A stretch of 5,939 bases of DNA from the NCBI GenBank assembly GCA_031265715.1, contig JAISCG010000043.1, positions 1-5,939 on the forward strand. Direction: 5' to 3'. Position numbers and translations under genes: made by a program. This document shows positions 1 to 4,923 of this stretch, one piece after another. Each line of letters starts with the position of its first letter. Positions within the stretch are counted from its first letter, which is position 1. The stretch comes from Holosporaceae bacterium (GTDB lineage: Bacteria > Pseudomonadota > Alphaproteobacteria > UBA3830). The notes beneath the pieces were generated by a model. The model was not told the origin of the DNA. It was given only the letters and a program-made list of their open reading frames with translations, and searched no databases.

Positions 1-353
1 TTTTTTTTTGAGTGATTTTGCTCGCCCGTATCTTTGGGAGTCATGCCGATTGACACTGCCCAATACAGGGCAATTGTCAAAATTAGTATTAATTTTTCCA
101 AGCGATCCGTTTTTCGCACATGCGTATCTGTGATTGCAAATCCTCGACTCTTGAAATCTGAAAACATGCACTCGATTCCCCACCTCATTCCGTAGTCTAA
201 AATCCTGTACTTTGAGGGATCGCAGTCCATTGCTACGATCCACGGTTCCGGATGATTCGCCCATTCAAGCATGAAGATACCGTCTTTCGAGTCAAGCGCC
301 GAAAGCCAATTTTTCATCAAAAGGTAAATTATTTCGGCTCTTGGTGTCAGCAT
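1..353 (-). pseudogene. IS4-family transposase, C-terminal fragment (N-terminus missing, runs off window)
   Basis: This open frame reads from an ATG at 353-351 to the window edge (117 codons, no stop seen). It ends in the C-terminal third of a DDE transposase of the IS4 family. The signature Y-(2)-R-(3)-E-(6)-K is complete: Y54, R57, E61 and K68 in the segment YGMRWGIECMFSDFK. It is followed by SRGF, a DTH motif and a hydrophobic helix (LEKLILILTIALYWAVSIG) typical of the family. E61 (codon 173-171) would be the third catalytic acid. The two catalytic aspartates and the N-terminal half of the usual 350-450 residue protein are absent, so this cannot be an active transposase. Upstream the frame meets a TGA at 356-354 that also ends a maturase fragment. 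The ATG is therefore probably accidental and the piece is a truncated remnant. Family assignment is strong; the exact IS subgroup is not determined. Confidence 0.85.
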
Positions 354-602
354 TCAGCAAATAGCTTCGGCGCTTTTCGTAGATCCACGCATATTCTTGG
401 TTTTACTATTGGGAGATATTTTTCCGAACTTTTCCCACGTAAGTTTTCTCCTTTGGGATCTTCTGCTCAGATTCCGGAATATTATCCTCTTGATTTTGTA
501 GTGCAGATTTTCCATTGATCGAAAATTGCCTGTTACTCCAAAGTACTGATAGTAGCCCGTCAAGCTCTGATTAACTCCTGCAATTTTGGAAAATTTTTTC
601 AT
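347..602 (-). pseudogene. group II intron reverse transcriptase/maturase, C-terminal remnant with a frameshift
   Basis: An ATG at 602-600 opens a frame whose product contains GYYQYFGVTGNFRSMENLHY followed by NLSRRSQRRKLTWEKF. These are the conserved motifs at the extreme C-terminus of bacterial group II intron-encoded proteins (G-Y-Y-F-GVTGN, then NRRSQ-WEKF). The reverse transcriptase and most of the maturase domain, normally about 350 residues upstream, are missing; positions 603-660 on this strand are non-coding AT-rich DNA. In the open frame the end degenerates after GKISPN and stops at 356-354. One base out of frame, from about 410-404, the sequence instead reads VKPRICVDLRKAPKLFAEC and stops at 349-347, which matches the usual PKPRI-V ending of this family. 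The gene is therefore both 5'-truncated and frameshifted. No domain V/VI intron RNA was recognised next to it. Confidence 0.8.
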
Positions 603-616
603 TTAAATAAAAAAAT

Positions 617-622
617 TATAAT
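617..622 (+). promoter_or_regulatory. possible -10 box (TATAAT) for the ankyrin gene
   Basis: A perfect TATAAT lies in the AT-rich leader 55 bases before the ATG at 677. The hexamer at the correct -35 distance (594-599) is only a T run, a poor match. A promoter here would start transcription near 629 and place the palindrome at 642-656 in the 5' leader. In DNA this AT-rich the hexamer could arise by chance, so the call is weak. Confidence 0.3.
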
Positions 623-641
623 TTTATTAACTAATAGGTTA

Positions 642-656
642 TACACTTGAAGTGTA
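642..656. promoter_or_regulatory. 15-bp palindrome, operator-like, upstream of the ankyrin gene
   Basis: TACACTTGAAGTGTA is a perfect inverted repeat with 7-bp arms around one central G. It lies 20 bases before the ATG and just ahead of the ribosome-binding site. A second, outer inverted repeat encloses it: ATTAACTA at 626-633 and TAGTTAAT at 655-662. The size and symmetry resemble the site of a dimeric helix-turn-helix repressor, but a short hairpin controlling access to the ribosome-binding site is equally possible. No regulator is visible in the window. Confidence 0.4.
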
Positions 657-663
657 GTTAATT

Positions 664-669
664 GGAGAG
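664..669 (+). promoter_or_regulatory. Shine-Dalgarno site GGAGAG deciding the start of the ankyrin gene
   Basis: GGAGAG lies 7 bases before ATG 677. The open frame extends upstream to a TTG at 662, but that TTG would overlap this site and would add only five residues ahead of the signal peptide. The ATG at 677 is therefore the supported start. Confidence 0.8.
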
Positions 670-676
670 AGATAAA

Positions 677-3600
677 ATGAAAAAGAATTTTTTATATGTA
701 ACTTTGATGTTGACATTCGTATGTTTTAATTCAGGAGCAGTTGAAGGAGGTGCAGTATCAAAATTAAAGAAGATGACCTCTTCCATTGATCTCGGTGACT
801 TCTATAAAGAAAAAAAAGCTATCGAAGATATTTACGAAAAACTCGAAAAGTTCCAAAAAAAAAATCCCTCGGCAAAACTTCCTTACTACGAAAATGTGGG
901 CGATTTGTCTGTAATAGGCGGATTATACGATTTATCCCAAAAACTCGGATATGAAGAACGGAAAAAAGGAGAAGAAACCTACTATGCAATAGACATTTCC
1001 TATCCCGTCATAAAAAGATTCGCTAAGTTGCTGGTGGAAAAAGGAAATACACAGAGCTTCGGGTGGTCAGAATTAAAGGATTTATTAGAAGCATACGGGG
1101 ACATTTCGCACGTAAACGGTGATAAAACCAAAACGGATATTACCCCCGATAGGTTAAACAAATTTGTAGAACTTGCTCTGTTATTTTTTGATTTAAAAAA
1201 ACTGGAGAACCCCGAAGATCAAAATAAAGTAAGAGAATGGATGAAAACCGTTGCCGCCAATTACAGCGGTTTTCAACGAATCATGTCAATGATGATTACC
1301 CTATGGATTGATTTCAGCAAAGGTGTGATTGTTGAAACTCCTCTAACAATAAAAATAGAAAAAACAAAGAATGTTTCTTGTTTTTCCCTCGAAGATAGAG
1401 CTATACGATTGGAGGAAGAATATTTTTCGACCTCATCACAGTGGATACCCCAAACGCTTTTTCATGAAATAGGTCATGCTATCCATTATCACATATGTGG
1501 GGAATATTTTTATCGTTATGCGTTTCCGTTTTTTGTTAGCAGCGTATCATCCTCAGATGCTCTTCTCGATAGGTTTTTCCCTATGTTAACAAAGGATAAT
1601 TTGGATCCTGAAAAAAATGCCCCCCTCAAACGAATAGAAGACGCAGTAAAAGAAGATGCAGTGAAAGAGAATGGAATTTTAAAGACGCTTTTGGCCGCAG
1701 TAGCCGGCGGACAAAAGATTGAAGATCTTGGTTTGAGCGCACAAACAATATTAAATATATTTTATATAATTATCGGACAGGGCTTCGGATCAATCGTTTT
1801 TGGCGACGGTTGGGAGGATAAAACCATTGTCGAGTTATTGATTCCTCAAAATATTGCACTGGTTCTTTACATGCGGGCGTTGATGTTTTCGACGTACAGG
1901 AACAATTACTGGACAAAAGATGAGGATCCTAATCTGCAATCAATTGATGAATTAAGAAACAAATGGCTGGATCTTGAAGAAATGTTGACAATATTCGGAA
2001 TAGTTCCATTTTATTTTAACAATAAATTAGTTGTTCTGGAAGATAGGCAAAATGAGCAAATTTTTGAGTTAAGAGACAAGCAGAAGGGGGAAATAAAAGA
2101 GGTATACAGACAGCATGCCTCGCCTCCATACATTTGCCGGATGAATCCGTTGTTATCGGAAATTCTTGGTGTAGAAAAAAGAGATTTTTTTAATTACAGT
2201 ATCGGGCAAAGTTTCAATGCCGAGCGAGATAAACTTGTATTTCCGTTAAATCCTATATACATTGAAGACACATCGGCAGGCACTCTTCCTCCTCCAAAGT
2301 TTTTTTTCGAAAGTTCCGACAATCCCCTACTTGTAAATATCTTATATGGCGGGATAATTCATGGAAACAATGTATTTGTAAAAAATTTCTTATCTAAAAT
2401 TACGACAGAGGGAATAAACAAACCGGATTTCGAAGGAAAAACTCTACTGAGCGTTGCCATCGAGGCTAACAACGAAGAAATTGTAGAACTTCTCCTAAGA
2501 AAAAAAGCAAATCTAAACGCCGAGATTCCCTATTATAATGAAATTCCACTGCATATTGCCCTAAAAAACAATCAAATAGGAATTGTAAAACTTCTCTTGG
2601 ATAAGGGAGCAGATACGAATACTAAAGATTCTCAGGGAGAATTTCCACTGCATATTGCCGTCAAAAACAATCAAATAGACATAGTCTCATCTCTCCTGCG
2701 TGTGAGAAAATCAAGTCCGAAATTCGGGATAAATCGACAATATCGCGAGACAGATCCGCGATTTGGCGGATTAGATCCGGATATTAGAAATTCTCAGGGA
2801 GAAACTCCGCTGCATATTGCTGTTACAAACAGTCAAAGAGAGATGGTATCATGTCTCGTGTTTAACGCAGCAGATTCGAGTGTTAAAAATTCTCAGGGAG
2901 AAACTCCGATACATATTGCTGTCAGTAGGGGCGATGAAGAAATAGTAAGGTCGCTTTTAAGAAATTGCGATATAAATCTTCGGAACGTAGAGAAGGATAT
3001 TAGAAATTCTTCCGGAGAAACTCCACTGCATATTGCTGTCAGAAATGGAAATGAGGCATTGGCAGAATTGCTTTTGGCCTGTGCCCAAAGGATGCGTCTG
3101 GACAGGAAACCAAATATTAAAAATTCTTCCGGAGATTCTCCGCTGCACATTGCTATTAATAATTGTAATGAGGCGATGGTAAGGTTGCTTTCGACTCATG
3201 ATAAAACAAGTGGCCAGAGTATAGGTCTGAACATTGAAAATTCTTCCGGAGAAACTCCTCTGCATATTGCTATCAACAGGGGCGATAAAGCAATGGCAAG
3301 ATTGCTTTTAACTAACAAGAATATAGATACAAATGTTAAAGATCTTTCCGGAAAAACTCCGATGCATATTGCTGTCAGCAAGAAAAATATTGAAATAGCA
3401 AGCTTGCTTTTAGCTAATAGCAGAACAGATCCGAATATTCAGGATCTTCCTCACAAAGAAACTCCTCTGCATATCGCTGTCAGTAAAAATAATAGGACAA
3501 CGTTAAGGTCGCTTTTAGCTAATAGCAGAACAAATCCGAATATTAAAAATTCTCGGGGAGAAACTCCTCTGCATATCGCTGCCTGCAAACCGGTCTTTAC

Positions 3601-3976
3601 TGCGGTTGATAAAGCAGTGATGGAGTCGCTTTTGGCTGATAGCAGAATAAATCCGAATATCGAAGATAACCTTAAAAACACTCTACTGCACTATGCCGCT
3701 CTGTATGATAGGAAAGAAATAGGGCAATTGCTTTTAGATAAAAAGGTAAAACCGAATACCCTAAATAGTGAAGGAAATACTCCACTACACTATGCTGCCG
3801 GGAACGATAGTAGAGAAATGGCTCAACTGCTTTTGGATAGGGGAGCGAGTCTGAAAATTAAAAATTCTTCCGGAAAAACTCCGTTGGATGTTGCTCTTAA
3901 CGCGGGGCATGCAAATATAGTAAACCTGCTTCGAAATTTCATGAAAGACCACCCGATTCTGAGTCGGTTAAGATAA
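677..3976 (+). CDS. exported ankyrin-repeat protein with a putative zinc-metallopeptidase (HEIGH) domain
   Basis: The product has 1099 residues. Residues 1-26 look like a Sec signal peptide (MKKNF, a hydrophobic core, then a small-residue stretch NSGAVEGGA) with no lipobox. Residues about 27-548 match no family I can name. They contain H263-E-I-G-H267 within TLFHEIGHAIHYH, after a strand-like segment RAIRLEEEYF, the classic setting of a zincin active site; E264 would be the catalytic base. E434/E435 in LEEMLTIFG could supply a third zinc ligand. A proline-rich link (TLPPP, just before residue 549) leads to a cap-like unit at 549-585 and about 14 ankyrin repeats from 586 to the end, most starting (E/K)TPLHIA. 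The length is complete and the frame is open. Ankyrin arrays bind proteins, so a secreted protease aimed at a host target is the natural inference; Rickettsia RARP-2 is a known protease-plus-ankyrin precedent, though its protease is of the cysteine type. The gene is AT-rich and flanked by mobile debris. The ankyrin call is certain; the protease call rests on one motif. Confidence 0.93.
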   Translation: MKKNFLYVTLMLTFVCFNSGAVEGGAVSKLKKMTSSIDLGDFYKEKKAIEDIYEKLEKFQKKNPSAKLPYYENVGDLSVIGGLYDLSQKLGYEERKKGEETYYAIDISYPVIKRFAKLLVEKGNTQSFGWSELKDLLEAYGDISHVNGDKTKTDITPDRLNKFVELALLFFDLKKLENPEDQNKVREWMKTVAANYSGFQRIMSMMITLWIDFSKGVIVETPLTIKIEKTKNVSCFSLEDRAIRLEEEYFSTSSQWIPQTLFHEIGHAIHYHICGEYFYRYAFPFFVSSVSSSDALLDRFFPMLTKDNLDPEKNAPLKRIEDAVKEDAVKENGILKTLLAAVAGGQKIEDLGLSAQTILNIFYIIIGQGFGSIVFGDGWEDKTIVELLIPQNIALVLYMRALMFSTYRNNYWTKDEDPNLQSIDELRNKWLDLEEMLTIFGIVPFYFNNKLVVLEDRQNEQIFELRDKQKGEIKEVYRQHASPPYICRMNPLLSEILGVEKRDFFNYSIGQSFNAERDKLVFPLNPIYIEDTSAGTLPPPKFFFESSDNPLLVNILYGGIIHGNNVFVKNFLSKITTEGINKPDFEGKTLLSVAIEANNEEIVELLLRKKANLNAEIPYYNEIPLHIALKNNQIGIVKLLLDKGADTNTKDSQGEFPLHIAVKNNQIDIVSSLLRVRKSSPKFGINRQYRETDPRFGGLDPDIRNSQGETPLHIAVTNSQREMVSCLVFNAADSSVKNSQGETPIHIAVSRGDEEIVRSLLRNCDINLRNVEKDIRNSSGETPLHIAVRNGNEALAELLLACAQRMRLDRKPNIKNSSGDSPLHIAINNCNEAMVRLLSTHDKTSGQSIGLNIENSSGETPLHIAINRGDKAMARLLLTNKNIDTNVKDLSGKTPMHIAVSKKNIEIASLLLANSRTDPNIQDLPHKETPLHIAVSKNNRTTLRSLLANSRTNPNIKNSRGETPLHIAACKPVFTAVDKAVMESLLADSRINPNIEDNLKNTLLHYAALYDRKEIGQLLLDKKVKPNTLNSEGNTPLHYAAGNDSREMAQLLLDRGASLKIKNSSGKTPLDVALNAGHANIVNLLRNFMKDHPILSRLR
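810..864 (+). other. poly-A tracts (A8 at 810-817, A10 at 855-864) early in the ankyrin gene
   Basis: Two uninterrupted A runs sit within the first 65 codons: A8 at 810-817 and A10 at 855-864 (codons Q60-K-K-N63). Runs of this length are prone to polymerase slippage, and a one-base change would put all downstream domains out of frame. Whether this is used as an on/off switch cannot be told from one sequence. Confidence 0.55.
1637..1666 (+). repeat. 15-bp tandem duplication encoding EDAVK twice
   Basis: Positions 1637-1651 and 1652-1666 are two in-frame copies of GAAGAYGCAGTRAAA that differ at two synonymous sites. They give EDAVKEDAVK in the linker about 55 residues after the HEIGH motif, probably a charged helical or flexible segment. 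Confidence 0.7.
2432..3976 (+). repeat. array of about 14 ankyrin repeats with DNA-level similarity
   Basis: Repeats begin near residues 586, 622 and onward, the last at 1067. Unit lengths are mixed: standard 33-35 residues, one of 54 with a long insertion (RQYRETDPRFGG region), and several of 39. A near-identical DNA motif, AAATTCTTCCGGAGAAAC or its variant with TCAGGGAG, recurs at the repeat boundaries (2788, 2887, 3004, 3121, 3238, 3547, 3862). Copies at 2887, 3004, 3121 and 3238 are exactly 117 bp apart, and 2788 to 2887 is exactly 99 bp (33 codons). Later units share a sub-motif ANSRT(D/N)PNI or ADSRINPNI. Such DNA similarity suggests recent expansion or gene conversion. Confidence 0.92.
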
Positions 3977-3987
3977 AAACTTTTCTC

Positions 3988-4091
3988 GATATCCGACGGA
4001 GAAATGCCTGAAAGAGCAGCACCCCTACCCTATACTCGGCCGATGCTCTGTACGGCAGTCGGAGGTAACGGCATCTCCGGGATATCTTTTT
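3988..4091. terminator. long imperfect inverted repeat with a T tract, possible terminator for the ankyrin gene
   Basis: The left arm 3988-4008 and right arm 4070-4086 pair over 17 positions in three blocks (GATATCC, CGGAG, ATGCC), with two 2-base bulges on the left arm. Inside lies a second stem, AGAGCA 4013-4018 with TGCTCT 4044-4049. On the plus strand the right arm is followed by five T (4087-4091), as in a factor-independent terminator. The 61-base loop is unusually long and the right arm lies inside the coding part of the convergent SPOR gene, so the function is uncertain. Confidence 0.3.
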
Positions 4092-4821
4092 CCGCATTTT
4101 CCGGAAAACCGATATCATCGTTGATGGCGTCGTAGAGGGTCTCCTCCACGGAATCGGCCGATATATTTACGACGCGGGCTTCCGAAAAATCGTGTTTGCG
4201 CAGCCACTTAACCAGATGTGTCGCATTTTTCTCTTTTTTAAACGGTCCGCAAAAAATAAATGACTCTCCGTTTCCGGTTCGGGAAATTTCAACATGTGCC
4301 TTATAGCCTTTTCCCGCGAGTAATTTCTGAATTTCCAATGCTATTTTGTTCTTGAAGTATCCGATAAAAACAACTCTTTTTCCGTGCAAACTGTTCGGAT
4401 TTGTCGGAGCCGGATTGTTAACTTTTTGGGTGGTGACTTCGATCGAGCAATTGTCATCCGTAGCATGGCCGGCCGCAATTTCCCTAAGCAGAGAGTCCGT
4501 CGTTACGCCTGTTGCCGCTAGGTGGCGGGTAGATTTTTTGTCGGTAATATCGGAAATTGACGAAGAGGCGGACTCGGCGGCAGACGATAAAATCGAGAGA
4601 ACTTTATCCGATATACCGACAGATTTTGAATCAATAACGGCTTCCACATCTTTCAGAGAGATATTTTTTTCGGAAATTTTGTCCGCCAGATCCTCACTCT
4701 TCACCACTGCGGACTGCAATGACGGAAAAACGGTCGTGCCGGTAAAAAATCCGGCGCAAAAAAACAATCCGCCCAGCGTTATTAGAATAATAATCCCGAG
4801 TATCACTATAACTTTATTCAT
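4030..4821 (-). CDS. membrane-anchored SPOR-like domain protein
   Basis: The product has 263 residues. Residues 4-26 (VIVILGIIILITLGGLFFCAG) form one N-terminal membrane anchor with a short cytoplasmic tail. A Ser/Asp-rich periplasmic linker follows (about 35-145, including SSAAESASSSISD). Residues about 148-222 resemble a SPOR domain: KRVVFIGYFKNKIALEIQ, a central helix, then SFIFCGPFKKEKNA and a last helix plus strand (SEARVVNIS). SPOR domains bind denuded septal peptidoglycan, and the anchor-linker-SPOR order is that of FtsN/DedD-type division proteins. The first strand lacks the usual VQ-G pattern, so the domain is divergent. A 40-residue acidic, proline-containing tail follows the domain, whereas SPOR usually ends the protein. 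GGA at 4831-4833 is a modest ribosome-binding site 9 bases before the ATG. The gene is divergent from glmU. I do not assign a gene name. Confidence 0.75.
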   Translation of the reverse strand: MNKVIVILGIIILITLGGLFFCAGFFTGTTVFPSLQSAVVKSEDLADKISEKNISLKDVEAVIDSKSVGISDKVLSILSSAAESASSSISDITDKKSTRHLAATGVTTDSLLREIAAGHATDDNCSIEVTTQKVNNPAPTNPNSLHGKRVVFIGYFKNKIALEIQKLLAGKGYKAHVEISRTGNGESFIFCGPFKKEKNATHLVKWLRKHDFSEARVVNISADSVEETLYDAINDDIGFPENAEKDIPEMPLPPTAVQSIGRV

Positions 4822-4862
4822 AATATTTCATCCGGCAATCTTCAAAAAAGCATTACATGTGT

Positions 4863-4875
4863 TATGCTGAGTATA
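4863..4875. promoter_or_regulatory. possible back-to-back -10 boxes of divergent promoters
   Basis: In the 102-bp gap between the two divergent genes, the plus strand has an extended -10, TG-T-TATGCT (hexamer 4863-4868), with a weak -35 TTCAAA at 4841-4846 and a 16-bp spacer. The minus strand has TATACT at 4875-4870 with no good -35. The two would nearly overlap, so polymerases could compete. Both are by-eye matches. Confidence 0.3.
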
Positions 4876-4923
4876 CCTGTGAAGCGTTTACAAAATATTA
4901 ATTCGTTGTCTTGAAAGGGTGAA

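Larger units (their letters stand above)
1..602 (-). mobile_element. composite scar of two mobile elements
   Basis: The left 602 bases consist entirely of two abutting 3' fragments of mobile-element genes on the same strand: a group II intron maturase end, then an IS4-type transposase end. They overlap by 7 bases (347-353). I saw no terminal inverted repeat, target duplication or intron domain V at the joint, so the boundary looks like a deletion junction and not an intact insertion. Whatever continues left of position 1 is not visible. Confidence 0.65.

Noticed and set aside
252..518. Plus-strand open frame of 88 codons
   Set aside because: It lies opposite the transposase and maturase remnants, which have clear family motifs on the minus strand; no motif or ribosome-binding site supports it.
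662..676. TTG start five codons upstream of the ankyrin ATG
   Set aside because: It overlaps the Shine-Dalgarno sequence, and the extra residues would precede a typical MKKN signal peptide start.
2893..3681. Minus-strand open frames inside the ankyrin array, with repeated CSGESPEEF/CRGVSPEEF-like motifs
   Set aside because: They are the reverse complement of the repeated ankyrin boundary DNA. The repetition in their translations comes from the plus-strand repeats.
2432..3976. Repeat array as a possible CRISPR or non-coding tandem repeat
   Set aside because: The repeats stay in one open frame, encode TPLHIA ankyrin units and vary in spacing by whole codons.
3982..4004. Short hairpin TTTCTC / GAGAAA after the ankyrin stop codon
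   Set aside because: Only six weak pairs with an 11-base loop and no T tract behind it; the larger inverted repeat at 3988-4086 is the better structure.
4346..4870. Plus-strand open frame of 174 codons
   Set aside because: Antisense to the SPOR-like gene, which has a membrane anchor and domain signal; it has no recognisable motif and extends into the divergent promoter region.
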